A DNA stretch of 64,000 nucleotides from UBA1479 sp963972065. GTDB taxonomy: Bacteria; Pseudomonadota; Alphaproteobacteria; Rhodospirillales; Casp-alpha2. Under the pieces are notes generated by a model. It was not told the origin of the DNA. It did not search any database and was given only the letters and a program-made list of their open reading frames with translations. The DNA lies in the NCBI GenBank assembly GCA_963972065.1, contig CAXAVJ010000008.1, positions 5,155 through 69,154 on the forward strand, read 5' to 3'. Position numbers and translations under genes: made by a program. This document shows, one piece after another, positions 1-8,274 of this stretch. Position 1 is the stretch's first letter; the number at the start of each line of letters is the position of its first letter.

Positions 1-470
1 TGCAGGGCTTCAGCGCCGCCGCGACGAAAAAGGACCATCCGCCCAAGTTCGCGGCCACCGTCGCCGAGTTCGCCAAGAAGATCGCCGCCGCCGGCGGCGA
101 AACGGCGCTCTACATGACCCATGCCTATGTGAAGCCGCACAAGAAGTACGACCCCGACATGATCCGGGCGATCGAAAAGCTTTACGTGGAGACGGGCAAC
201 GCGGTCGGCGCGCTGGTCATCCCCGTCGGCCTGGCCTTCGAGGAAGCCTACAAGCGGCGCCCGGACATGAAGCTGCACCAGAGCTACGACAGCTCCCACC
301 CCAGCCTGGACGGCACCTACCTCGCCGCCTGCGTGGTGTTCGCCAGCGTCTACGGCCAATCGCCCGTGGGCAACAGCTACGACTACTTCGGCAAGGTCGA
401 CAAGGACACGGCGGCGTTCCTGCAACAGGTCGCCGCCGACACGGTGAAGACGTTCTACGGGCGGCCCTGA
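1..470 (+). CDS. SGNH/GDSL-type hydrolase, C-terminal part (5' end outside window)
   Basis: The reading frame is open from the first bases and ends at a TGA, so only the C-terminal ~155 residues are present. The visible part has a DSSHPS segment followed by GTYLAACV, which resembles the Asp-x-x-His catalytic dyad block of SGNH hydrolases (DUF4886-like members carry a similar HPS-x-x-GTYLAA stretch). The nucleophilic Ser block would lie upstream of the window and cannot be checked. The family acts on ester or acetyl substrates, but the substrate here is unknown. A strong intrinsic terminator follows about 40 bases after the stop, so this is the last gene of its transcript. Confidence 0.7.
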   Translation, partial: QGFSAAATKKDHPPKFAATVAEFAKKIAAAGGETALYMTHAYVKPHKKYDPDMIRAIEKLYVETGNAVGALVIPVGLAFEEAYKRRPDMKLHQSYDSSHPSLDGTYLAACVVFASVYGQSPVGNSYDYFGKVDKDTAAFLQQVAADTVKTFYGRP

Positions 471-510
471 GCGGCCCGCCCAGCCTTCACCCAGCCCGCC
501 TGAACCGAAA

Positions 511-536
511 AGCGCCCCTCACGAGGGGCGCTTTTT
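511..536 (+). terminator. Rho-independent terminator after the hydrolase gene
   Basis: The arms AGCGCCCCTC and GAGGGGCGCT form a near-perfect GC-rich stem with a tiny loop, followed by a run of six T. It lies just after the stop of the upstream hydrolase and marks the boundary between GC-rich chromosome and the AT-rich stretch that begins around 550. Confidence 0.9.
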
Positions 537-641
537 TCGGGCTGCGGGCCGTAGTGCCAACATCAACTCATTCATCACTAAGGTCTCGAATTTCTATAGG
601 CTTTGAGTTTTTAACCGTTAGTCAATTTCCCCTTACCTCAG

Positions 642-671
642 TTGAGCGCTTTCTCTAAAAAGCTGTATCAT
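642..671 (+). promoter_or_regulatory. Putative sigma70-like promoter of the ParB-like gene
   Basis: TTGAGC (642-647) and TATCAT (666-671) are separated by 18 bases. They lie 34 bases upstream of the ATG at 706, which itself has a strong GGGGGAG ribosome binding site at 693-699. The surrounding sequence is AT-rich, so chance matches are easy; this is a pattern match only. Confidence 0.45.
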
Positions 672-705
672 AATTCCTAAAGAACAATTTTAGGGGGAGC
701 CTTTC

Positions 706-2013
706 ATGAAAACCAGAAATCTTCCGATTAGTTCGCTATTGGTCAACCGCGCCAATGATAGGCACGGTGAACTGGAAAATGAGACGGCGGCTATCGCTTG
801 GCTCTTCAGCGAACGAGAAGCCCACATGAAAAACCTTGCTAAGGATATCGTTTCCGAAGGCAGGGTTTACGAATTACCCCTTGTCTCCCCCCAGGATGAT
901 AAATTCTTGGTATTCGACGGAAATAGACGTGTGACGTGTATCAAATTACTCGCTGAGCCGCGTCGCGCTCCAACACAAGAGTTACAAGAATTCTTCAAAA
1001 GCCTCCGGAAAAGATGGGAAGGAACATTTCCCAAAAAGCTGCTCTGCCAAGTCGAACTGAACAGAGAAGAGATAGACGAAATTCTTTACCGTCGTCACAC
1101 GGGAAGCCAAAGCGGTGTTGGCCAGAGCAAGTGGGATGACCGCATGAAGGCAAACTTTGTTGGCCGCACCGGAAAAGGAAGTGGAAATAGTGTCGCGGAT
1201 GAAGTCGAAGCCCGACTGGAGCAAGCTAATTTACTTCCTACAAGACGGAAAATTCCCCGCTCAACTATGAACCGCCTATTGTCTGCGGAACCGTATCGCA
1301 ATCGGCTAGGGTTCAGCGTAAAGAACAAGCGCTTTCAATTCACACATGAAGAGGGTGTTGTGCTTTCAGCTTTAGCACGGATCGCCGACGACATGGCTAA
1401 CCGCCGTTTAGTGCTTGGCAATATTTGGGATGTGGACGGAAAGACAGCATACCTTGATAAACTTGACGAGGAAGGGGTTCTACCTTCCGATGCCCAGGCA
1501 TTGGGTGCTCCCAAATCTGGGGGGAAACCCAAGGCGAAAGCACCATCTCCTAAACCGAGTCCCGCTCCGAAGCCAACACCTAGACCCACTCTTATTCCTC
1601 AAGTTGACTATAGCCTTGTCTGGCCTGGTCGCTTACAGCGCCACCATGCTATTTGGAACGAATTACAATTTGAACTGCAGTTAAATAAACATCCAAACGC
1701 GGTTTCCGTACTTTTCCGCGTTCTGCTCGAACTGTCAGCCGAAAATTACATAGAGCAAACTGGTTTGCAAATTAACGCCAAAGATAAACTGTCAACTCGG
1801 ATCATCAAAATCGGTAGAAACTTAAAATCTGAAGGCAAGATCGATGACAAGCAGTTAGGAATTCTGACGAAATTCCAGCACGCTGATAAATTAGTTTCTG
1901 CCGACACGCTGAACCGATACGTTCATTCTCCCAATTTTGCACCATCACCAGAACATCTGAAGTCAATGTGGGATAGCCTTTCAAGCTTTATCGTCCATTG
2001 CCTACAAGCCTAA
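706..2013 (+). CDS. ParB/Srx-fold N-terminal domain protein with HEPN-like C-terminus
   Basis: 435 aa. Residues ~1-110 look like a ParB N-terminal (Srx-like) domain: the DGNRRV segment at residues 71-76 matches the phosphate-binding G-x-x-R block, followed by IKLL as in many DGNRR-x-x-A-x-K-L-L proteins. Residues ~268-298 are a Lys/Pro-rich linker. Residues ~310-435 are helical and end in LNRYVHSPNF plus a Trp-containing final helix, resembling HEPN/Abi-type C-terminal domains; the R-x-x-H of RYVH (404-407) would be the candidate catalytic or nucleotide-binding pair. Start chosen for its GGGGGAG site. The gene is visibly AT-rich compared with all neighbours and sits alone between a terminator and the 3' end of tRNA-Val, which suggests horizontal acquisition. 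There is no ParA, centromere or integrase. The domain calls are by eye; a defence or nucleotidyl-modifying role is inference. Confidence 0.75.
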   Translation: MKTRNLPISSLLVNRANDRHGELENETAAIAWLFSEREAHMKNLAKDIVSEGRVYELPLVSPQDDKFLVFDGNRRVTCIKLLAEPRRAPTQELQEFFKSLRKRWEGTFPKKLLCQVELNREEIDEILYRRHTGSQSGVGQSKWDDRMKANFVGRTGKGSGNSVADEVEARLEQANLLPTRRKIPRSTMNRLLSAEPYRNRLGFSVKNKRFQFTHEEGVVLSALARIADDMANRRLVLGNIWDVDGKTAYLDKLDEEGVLPSDAQALGAPKSGGKPKAKAPSPKPSPAPKPTPRPTLIPQVDYSLVWPGRLQRHHAIWNELQFELQLNKHPNAVSVLFRVLLELSAENYIEQTGLQINAKDKLSTRIIKIGRNLKSEGKIDDKQLGILTKFQHADKLVSADTLNRYVHSPNFAPSPEHLKSMWDSLSSFIVHCLQA

Positions 2014-2116
2014 TTAACTATCTCTTTCAGATTCCTGCCTCAGGAACATAGGCAAAGTCACACCTCTCCGCGCACGCTCAATAACGAACTCTGCCATTCC
2101 ATATAAATTAGGGTAA

Positions 2117-2191
2117 TGGTGGGCGCGGCTGGGATTGAACCAGCGACCCCTGCCGTGTGAAGGCAGTGCTCTCCCGCTGAGCTACGCGCCC
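2117..2191 (-). tRNA. tRNA-Val (anticodon CAC), CCA encoded
   Basis: Read on the minus strand, the acceptor stem GGGCGCG pairs with CGCGCCC. The D-arm GCTC...GAGC, the anticodon stem CTGCC/GGCAG with loop TTCACAC (anticodon CAC) and the T-arm with GGTTCAATCCC are all present. The 3' CCA is encoded (TGG at 2117-2119 on the plus strand). A consensus-like promoter lies upstream at 2234-2262. The AT-rich island with the ParB-like gene directly abuts its 3' end, the usual side for integration, but I find no duplicated tRNA 3' end at the far side. Confidence 0.95.
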
Positions 2192-2233
2192 TTGCTGCAT
2201 CGCCGGGTCGCTCCCCGGCGGCAAGGCGCGATC

Positions 2234-2262
2234 ATATAAGGGGCGCCCCCCAAGGCTGTCAA
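2234..2262 (-). promoter_or_regulatory. Sigma70-like promoter of tRNA-Val
   Basis: On the minus strand a perfect TTGACA (2257-2262) is followed after exactly 17 bases by TTATAT (2234-2239), about 43 bases upstream of the tRNA 5' end. A GC-rich stretch lies between the -10 and the tRNA, as is common for stable RNA genes. The match to consensus is among the best in the window. Confidence 0.75.
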
Positions 2263-2407
2263 GCTGGGCCTGCCCGTATGCGGGTTGCGCTGGATCAAGG
2301 TGCCCCATGCCCCGCCCGGCCAACATGGACGCGGATGGGCGGCTGTGGCAGTCTTTGCCCCGCCCGCCGGCACCCCGAATTCCGCCCGCCGACCCAGGAG
2401 AGCCCGT

Positions 2408-4051
2408 TTGAAACCGAAGACCGCAGACGACATCGCCCGCCTGATGACGCGCGCCGGCCAGGCCTTCCGCGCCGGCAACCTGTCGCGCGCCGGCAAGGAC
2501 GCGGAAGACGTGCTGAAAGCCGTGCCCGAGCACCCGGAAGCGCTCTACTGCCTGGGGCTGGTGCGCCATAACCAGGGCAAGACGGTGCAGGCGATGACCC
2601 TGCTGCGCCGGGCCCTGGCCGCCCACCCGGGATTCGCGCCCTGCGCCGTGACCCTGTCGAAGATGCTGCTGGAAACCGGCGACGGCGACGGCGCGCTGCG
2701 GGTGCTGGGCGACGCGCTGGCCCAAAACCCCGGCGATGCCAACCTGGCCTTCGAATTGGGCCGCACGCGGATCATCCTGGGCGACCCCGCCGGCGGGGCG
2801 GAGGACCTGGGCCGGGCCGCCGAACTGGCGCCGGAGGCGCCGCCGGTCTACGGCTCCCTCGGCATCGCGTATCAATTGCTGGGCGACGGTGAGAGTGCGC
2901 GGGCGGCTTACGAGACGGCGATCGAGCTGGGCAGTCAGGACCCGGAGGATTATTTCAATCTGGGCACCGTGCATATGAACGCCCGCAAATACGACGACGC
3001 CATCGCCCTGTTCACCCGCGCGGCCGAGATGAACCCGAACCATCAGCGCGCCTTCGCCAACATCGGCCTGCTGCATGGGCGGTCGACCGAATACGCCAAG
3101 GCCATCGCGCCCCTGGAACGCGCGGTCGCGCTCGACCCCGACGACGGCAAATCGGTGAATGAGCTGATCTACGCCTATGGCGCCGAAGGCCGGGCGGCGG
3201 AGGCGGCGGCCCTGACCGAGAAATATCTGAAGTCCCATCCCGAGGCCTTCGATCTGCACGGGCAGATGGCCTTCGTGTGGATGCGCGCGGGTGAGGCGGA
3301 ACGCGCCCTGGCCGCCGCCGACCGGGCGTTGGCGGCGGGATCCTTCCCGACCCCGTCCCTGGCCATGAAATCGGCGGCGTTGAACGATCTGGGCCGCACG
3401 GCGGAGGCCGCCAGGATTCTCGACTTCGACCTGATCATGACCCGGGTCCATACGGCCCCGGCCGGATACCATTCCCTAGCATCCTTCAACAAGGACCTGG
3501 TGGGCTACCTTCTGAACCATCCCAGCCTGACCTATTCCAAGGTCAACCGCTCCGTCGAGCAGGGCCGCGGCACGCTGGAACTGTTCGACGGCACGGAGCA
3601 CGGCCCGGCCCTGGAATTGAAAAAGATGATTATGGCCATGGCCGGGGATTTCATGGCGGCCCATCCGAAGGACCCGGACCATCCTTTTCTGGCCGATCCG
3701 CCCCAGGCGTTTGAGGTCAATTGCTGGGGCACGGTGTACGACCGCGAAGGCCGCCAGCTGGTGCATTTTCACCCGCCGGCCTGGCTATCGGGGGTGTATT
3801 ACCCGGCCCTGCCGGCGTCCATGAAGGAGGCCGCCAAGGGGCGCACCAACAACATCGAGGGCTGGATCGAATTCGGCCGCGCCTTCCACCTGATCGGCGA
3901 CCGGCGCGAGCCGGCCGTGCATCTGGTGCGGCCCGAGGAAGGGATGATGGTGATGTTCCCGTCCTACTTCGGGCATCAGACCATCCCGGTCACGTCGAGC
4001 GACGAAAAGCGCATATCCATCGCCTTCGACCTCTGCCCCGCCGCCGGCTGA
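2408..4051 (+). CDS. TPR-repeat protein with C-terminal 2OG-Fe(II) oxygenase domain
   Basis: About 547 aa from a TTG start. I prefer TTG at 2408 over the longer frame because AGGAG at 2396-2400 sits 7 bases upstream and homology-like sequence begins there (KPKTADDIARLMTRAGQAFR). Residues ~10-350 are a string of tetratricopeptide units (for example GLVRHNQGKTVQAMTLLRRA and FNLGTVHMNARKYDDAIALF). The last ~150 residues resemble the TIGR02466/PF13759 2-oxoglutarate/Fe(II) oxygenase family: VHFHPPAWLSGVYY (His453 and His455 region), FPSYFGHQTIPV (His523) and a following RISIAF arginine segment for 2OG. The canonical HxD aspartate is not obvious. Likely a protein hydroxylase using its TPRs for substrate binding; the target is unknown. 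It is convergent with gph. Confidence 0.85.
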   Translation: MKPKTADDIARLMTRAGQAFRAGNLSRAGKDAEDVLKAVPEHPEALYCLGLVRHNQGKTVQAMTLLRRALAAHPGFAPCAVTLSKMLLETGDGDGALRVLGDALAQNPGDANLAFELGRTRIILGDPAGGAEDLGRAAELAPEAPPVYGSLGIAYQLLGDGESARAAYETAIELGSQDPEDYFNLGTVHMNARKYDDAIALFTRAAEMNPNHQRAFANIGLLHGRSTEYAKAIAPLERAVALDPDDGKSVNELIYAYGAEGRAAEAAALTEKYLKSHPEAFDLHGQMAFVWMRAGEAERALAAADRALAAGSFPTPSLAMKSAALNDLGRTAEAARILDFDLIMTRVHTAPAGYHSLASFNKDLVGYLLNHPSLTYSKVNRSVEQGRGTLELFDGTEHGPALELKKMIMAMAGDFMAAHPKDPDHPFLADPPQAFEVNCWGTVYDREGRQLVHFHPPAWLSGVYYPALPASMKEAAKGRTNNIEGWIEFGRAFHLIGDRREPAVHLVRPEEGMMVMFPSYFGHQTIPVTSSDEKRISIAFDLCPAAG

Positions 4052-4059
4052 CCGGCGGG

Positions 4060-4776
4060 CTAACCGGGTAAACGCCGCAGCGCCGCCACCAGATCATCGA
4101 AATGATCGATCAACACGTCGGCGCCCAATTCCTCGACCGGCCCGTGAGCATAGCCGAAGGTGACCGCCACCGTGGCCACACCGGCGGCCTTGGCCACGTT
4201 GACGTCGTTATGGCTGTCGCCGACCATGACCGCGTCGCCCGGCGCCACGCCCAATTGATCCAGCACATGCATCAGATGCCGGGGGTCGGGCTTGCGCACG
4301 CCGGGCACCGTGTCGCCGCCGGCGACCGCCGCGAAGAACGGCGCCAGACCCAGGGTATCCAGAATTTCCGCCGTCGCCCCCGCCGGTTTGTTGGTGCAGA
4401 CGGCGAGCGTGCAGCCCGCGTCGCGCAAGGCCTCCAGAGCCGCGACGGCGCCCGGAAAGGGCCGCGTCAGGGCCGCCGCGTTGGCTTCGTAGTGAACCGT
4501 GAACTCGGCCGTCGGGCCGTCGAGCCCATCCGCCGGCAGGCCGCCGGTGGCCAGCAGCCCACGTTCGACCAGCTTGGGCACGCCGTCGCCGACCATGCCG
4601 GCGACCTCGTCCCGGGAGACTTGGCGGCGGCCCAGGCGGGCGAGCAGCCAATTCAAGGCCGCCTGGATGTCGGGCACACTGTCGACCAGGGTGCCGTCGA
4701 GGTCGAACACAATAACCTTGGGAAGGGCGCCCTTGGGCAAAGGGGTGGCGGGTAAGTGCTCCTTAACCGCCGGCAT
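4060..4776 (-). CDS. gph: Phosphoglycolate phosphatase
   Basis: About 238 aa. HAD-superfamily enzyme that hydrolyses 2-phosphoglycolate, arising from DNA repair or oxygenase side reactions, to glycolate. Motif I is VFDLDGTLVDS near the N-terminus with the nucleophilic Asp, motif II is CTNKP, motif III is a conserved Lys in VRKPDPRHL, and motif IV is MVGDSHNDV. The cap domain lies between motifs I and II. The ATG at 4776 is preferred to the upstream TTG because GGAA lies 7 bases before it. It is divergent from glmU and convergent with the TPR/oxygenase gene. A related HAD phosphatase with another sugar phosphate is possible, but the Gph-type VGDGVPKLVERGL cap segment supports the call. Confidence 0.88.
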   Translation of the reverse strand: MPAVKEHLPATPLPKGALPKVIVFDLDGTLVDSVPDIQAALNWLLARLGRRQVSRDEVAGMVGDGVPKLVERGLLATGGLPADGLDGPTAEFTVHYEANAAALTRPFPGAVAALEALRDAGCTLAVCTNKPAGATAEILDTLGLAPFFAAVAGGDTVPGVRKPDPRHLMHVLDQLGVAPGDAVMVGDSHNDVNVAKAAGVATVAVTFGYAHGPVEELGADVLIDHFDDLVAALRRLPG

Positions 4777-4931
4777 TGCATAGTTCCATTGCAAGATTCC
4801 GTAACAAACTGTGACTTGGATGACACAAGATACTGTGGCACCTTGCGGCCCGACCCTCCAGATGTTTCACCGAAACCCTTCATCAGGCCTCATGGCCGCC
4901 GCCCGAACCGTTTAAAGGCCCCCGCGTTTTC

Positions 4932-6305
4932 ATGCAAGCAGACGGAAAATTTACGACAACCGCCGTGGTCCTGGCCGCCGGGCTGGGCACGCGCATGAAA
5001 TCGGACCTGCCCAAGGTGCTGCACAAGGTCGCGGGGCGGCCGATGATCGGCCATGTCCTGGCAACCCTGGACACCGCCGCCGTCGATCAGGTGGGGGTCG
5101 TCATCGGCGAGGGCATGGATGCCTTGGCCGCCGCCGTGCAACCCCACCCGACGGCAATGCAGACGGAGCGCCTGGGCACGGCCCACGCGGTCCTGGCGGC
5201 ACGCAATTTCATTCAGGCCCATCCGGCCGACGACCTCTTGGTCGTGTTCGGCGACACGCCCTTGATCACGCCGGAAACGCTCGCCGCCATGCTGGCGGCA
5301 CGCCGTTCCCCGGCACGGCCCGGCGTGGTCGTTCTCGGCTTCGAACCTGCAACCCCCGCCCCCTACGGCCGCCTGATCCTGGACGGCGACGGCGCCCTTG
5401 CTTCCATCGTCGAAGCCAAGGACGCAACGCCGGCACAGCTTGCCGTGACACTCTGTAATTCCGGGGTCATGGTCATCGACGGCGCACGTGCCCTGGACTG
5501 GCTCGACCGTATCGGCAACGACAACGCCAAGGGCGAATATTACCTGACCGACATCGTCGCCATCGCCCGCGCCGACGGGGCCACCGCGGCCGTTGTTATC
5601 GGTGACGCGGACGAAGTTCTGGGCGTTAATTCCCGCATTGAGCTGGCTGAGGCCGAAGCCATCACGCAGCGACGTCTGCGCGCCCGCGCCATGGAAGACG
5701 GCGCCACCTTGATCGACCCGGATACGGTCTATCTGTCATGGGACACACAGCTTGGCCGCGACGTCATGGTCGGGCCCAATGTGGTCTTCGGGCCCGATGT
5801 GCGCATCGCCGACAACGTGGAAATTCGGGCGTTCTGCCATATCGAGGGGGCCACGGTCGGACCGGGTGCCGTGATCGGGCCGTTCGCCCGCCTGCGTCCC
5901 GGGGCGGACCTGGCCGAAGGCGTGCATATCGGCAATTTCGTCGAGATCAAGGCCGCGACCCTGGGGGCCGGCAGCAAGGCCAATCATCTGTCCTATGTCG
6001 GCGACAGCATTGTCGGCGCGGGTGTGAACATCGGCGCCGGCACCATCACCTGCAATTACGATGGCCATGTGAAATCCCGGACGGTGATCGGCGACGGCGC
6101 CTTCATCGGCTCCAACACGGCCCTGGTCGCCCCGGTGACCGTGGGTGCGGGGGCCATCGTGGGGGCCGGCAGCGCGATTTCCAAGAATGTCGCGGCGGGT
6201 GCGCTCGCCGTGACCCGGGCCGAGCAGAAGGAAGTCCAAGGCTGGGCCGACCGCTTCAACGCCAAGCGGCGCAAGGACAAACAAGACCGGAAGAAAGAGG
6301 GCTAG
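4932..6305 (+). CDS. glmU: Bifunctional UDP-N-acetylglucosamine pyrophosphorylase / GlcN-1-P acetyltransferase
   Basis: 457 aa, the usual GlmU length. The N-terminal ~230 residues are a nucleotidyltransferase Rossmann-like domain with LAAGLGTRMKSDLPKVLHK, the uridyl-binding signature. The C-terminal half is a left-handed beta-helix of hexapeptide repeats ending with NHLSYVGDSIVG and CNYDG, the acetyl-CoA binding and catalytic region. It makes UDP-GlcNAc for peptidoglycan and LPS in the cytoplasm. glmS follows after only 6 bases, so the two consecutive steps of amino sugar synthesis are co-transcribed. Confidence 0.97.
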   Translation: MQADGKFTTTAVVLAAGLGTRMKSDLPKVLHKVAGRPMIGHVLATLDTAAVDQVGVVIGEGMDALAAAVQPHPTAMQTERLGTAHAVLAARNFIQAHPADDLLVVFGDTPLITPETLAAMLAARRSPARPGVVVLGFEPATPAPYGRLILDGDGALASIVEAKDATPAQLAVTLCNSGVMVIDGARALDWLDRIGNDNAKGEYYLTDIVAIARADGATAAVVIGDADEVLGVNSRIELAEAEAITQRRLRARAMEDGATLIDPDTVYLSWDTQLGRDVMVGPNVVFGPDVRIADNVEIRAFCHIEGATVGPGAVIGPFARLRPGADLAEGVHIGNFVEIKAATLGAGSKANHLSYVGDSIVGAGVNIGAGTITCNYDGHVKSRTVIGDGAFIGSNTALVAPVTVGAGAIVGAGSAISKNVAAGALAVTRAEQKEVQGWADRFNAKRRKDKQDRKKEG

Positions 6306-6311
6306 CGGGCG

Positions 6312-8135
6312 ATGTGCGGCATCATCGGAATTCTTGGCCGGGGTGAGGCCGCGCCCATCCTGTTGGAAGGGCTCAAGCGCCTTGAATACCGGGGCTACGA
6401 TTCCGCCGGGATCGCGACCCTGGTCAACGGCGCCATCGAGCGCCGGCGGGCCGAAGGCAAGCTTGCCAACCTGGCCGCTCGCCTGGACGAGATGCCCATC
6501 GCCGGCACGGTCGGTATCGGCCATACCCGCTGGGCGACCCATGGCGTGCCCAACGAAGCCAACGCCCACCCGCACGCGACGGACCGCGTCGCCATCGTCC
6601 ATAACGGGATCATCGAAAACTACAAGGACCTCCGGGCCGAGCTGATCGCCAAAGGCTGCGACCTGGCGTCGGACACGGACACCGAGGTCATCGTCCATCT
6701 GATCACCCAGGAAATGGTCGACGGAAAATCACCGACGGAAGCGACATCCGCGGTTCTGCGCCGCCTCGACGGCGCCTTCGCGCTCGCCATCATCTTTTCC
6801 GGCCATCACGACCTGATGATCGGCGCCCGGCGCGGCAGTCCCTTGGCCGTCGGCTTCGGCGAGGGCGAGATGTTCCTGGGCTCCGACGCCCTGGCCCTCG
6901 CACCCCTCACCGACCGCATCATGTATCTGGACGACGGCGACTGGGTGGTGCTGAGCCCCACCGGCGCCCAGGTGTTCGACGGCAACGACGCCCCGGCCGA
7001 ACGCCCCGTGCGCCTGACCGAACTGTCCGGCGCCGCCATCGGCAAGGGCGGCTACCGGCATTTCATGCTCAAGGAAATCTACGAGCAGCCCCAGGTCATC
7101 GGCGACACTCTGCAAAGCTTCATCAATCCGGCGTCGCGCACCGTCACCATGCCCGGCCTGCCGTTCGATCCGGCGGCGCTGGAGCGCCTGACCCTGGTCG
7201 CCTGCGGCACGTCCTATTACGCCTGCCTGACCGCCAAGTACTGGTTCGAACAGCTGGCCCGCATTCCGGTCGAGGTCGATATCGCCTCCGAATTCCGCTA
7301 CCGCGAGCCACCCATGGCGAAGAACGGCGCCGCGATCTTCATTTCTCAATCGGGCGAGACGGTGGATCCCCTGGCCGCCCTGCGCTACGCGCGGGGGGCC
7401 GGCCAGGCGATCCTGTCGATCGTCAACCAGGCGGAAAGCGCCATCGCCCGGGAATCGGACATGGTCCTGCACACCAACGCGGGGCCCGAGATCGGCGTCG
7501 CCTCGACCAAGGCGTTCACCACGCAGCTGACCGTGCTGGCCTGCCTCGCCATCGCCGTGGCGCGCGGCAGGGGCGCCATCGACGCGGCGACGGAGGCCCG
7601 CCTGACCACGGCCCTGACCGAGGTGCCCGGGCGGGCGGCGGAAATCCTCAACCACGACGAACGCCTGCGGGACATCGCCCAGAACATGGCCGAAGCCCGC
7701 GACGTGCTCTACCTGGGGCGCGGCACTAGTTATCCAATCGCCCTTGAAGGGGCATTGAAGCTGAAGGAAATTTCCTACATCCACGCCGAGGGCTATGCCG
7801 CCGGCGAAATGAAACACGGCCCCATCGCCCTGATCGACGATCAGGTGCCGGTCATCGTCATCGCCCCCACGGACGCCTTGTTCGAGAAAACGGCGTCGAA
7901 CGTCCATGAAGTCATGGCCCGGGGCGGGCGGGTGATCGTGATTTCCGACGACGCCGGGGTCGCCGCCCTTGCCGACGGGGCGGAAGCCACGGTCGCCCTG
8001 CGCACCGTCGACCCCTTCGTCGCCCCCATCCTTTATGCGATTCCGGTGCAACTGCTGGCCTATCACGTCGCGGTCATCAAGGGTACAGACGTCGACCAGC
8101 CCCGCAACCTGGCGAAAAGCGTGACCGTGGAATAA
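6312..8135 (+). CDS. glmS: Glutamine-fructose-6-phosphate aminotransferase (isomerizing)
   Basis: 607 aa, full length. It starts with MCGIIG, placing the glutaminase nucleophile Cys at position 2 after Met removal. An N-terminal Ntn glutaminase domain (residues ~1-220, with GYDSAGIA and HTRWATHG) is followed by two SIS isomerase domains (SQSGETVDPLAALR and GRGTSYPIALEGALKLKEI). The C-terminal DQPRNLAKSVTVE is the conserved tail that closes the active site. It makes glucosamine-6-phosphate from fructose-6-phosphate and glutamine. It forms a two-gene unit with glmU. I see no glmS ribozyme in the short spacer. Confidence 0.98.
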   Translation: MCGIIGILGRGEAAPILLEGLKRLEYRGYDSAGIATLVNGAIERRRAEGKLANLAARLDEMPIAGTVGIGHTRWATHGVPNEANAHPHATDRVAIVHNGIIENYKDLRAELIAKGCDLASDTDTEVIVHLITQEMVDGKSPTEATSAVLRRLDGAFALAIIFSGHHDLMIGARRGSPLAVGFGEGEMFLGSDALALAPLTDRIMYLDDGDWVVLSPTGAQVFDGNDAPAERPVRLTELSGAAIGKGGYRHFMLKEIYEQPQVIGDTLQSFINPASRTVTMPGLPFDPAALERLTLVACGTSYYACLTAKYWFEQLARIPVEVDIASEFRYREPPMAKNGAAIFISQSGETVDPLAALRYARGAGQAILSIVNQAESAIARESDMVLHTNAGPEIGVASTKAFTTQLTVLACLAIAVARGRGAIDAATEARLTTALTEVPGRAAEILNHDERLRDIAQNMAEARDVLYLGRGTSYPIALEGALKLKEISYIHAEGYAAGEMKHGPIALIDDQVPVIVIAPTDALFEKTASNVHEVMARGGRVIVISDDAGVAALADGAEATVALRTVDPFVAPILYAIPVQLLAYHVAVIKGTDVDQPRNLAKSVTVE

Positions 8136-8188
8136 CGGGGGCCGACCCGGCCCCCGCATCGCGCCCGAGCAATCAGTCCGCACAAAGA

Positions 8189-8219
8189 AAAACGGCCGCC
8201 CCGAAGGACGGCCGTTTCC
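8189..8219. terminator. Bidirectional terminator between glmS and the porin gene
   Basis: AAACGGCCG and CGGCCGTTT are perfect inverted arms around a short loop. T-rich flanks lie on both sides: TTTCCTT on the plus strand and TTTTTCTTTG on the minus strand. It lies between the convergent glmS and porin genes and can serve both, with the better T-tract for the porin transcript. Confidence 0.88.
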
Positions 8220-8274
8220 TTACTGAAAGCTCAACCGAGCGGCAGAGCGCCGAAGCGCCCCACCCTAAGCCCGA

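Noticed and set aside
540..560. Possible attL duplicate of the tRNA-Val 3' end at the left edge of the AT-rich island
   Set aside because: No stretch resembling the tRNA 3' end is present near 540-620, so I do not claim an att pair.
706..2013. Chromosome-partitioning parB
   Set aside because: No ParA, no helix-turn-helix DNA-binding core of ParB and no parS-like site; only the N-terminal fold is shared.
2108..3472. A 454-codon minus-strand frame over the TPR gene and tRNA-Val
   Set aside because: It overlaps a tRNA and a clear TPR protein and has the Gly/Arg/Gln-rich composition of antisense frames.
6306..6311. glmS ribozyme or riboswitch
   Set aside because: Only six bases separate glmU from glmS, leaving no room for a leader element.
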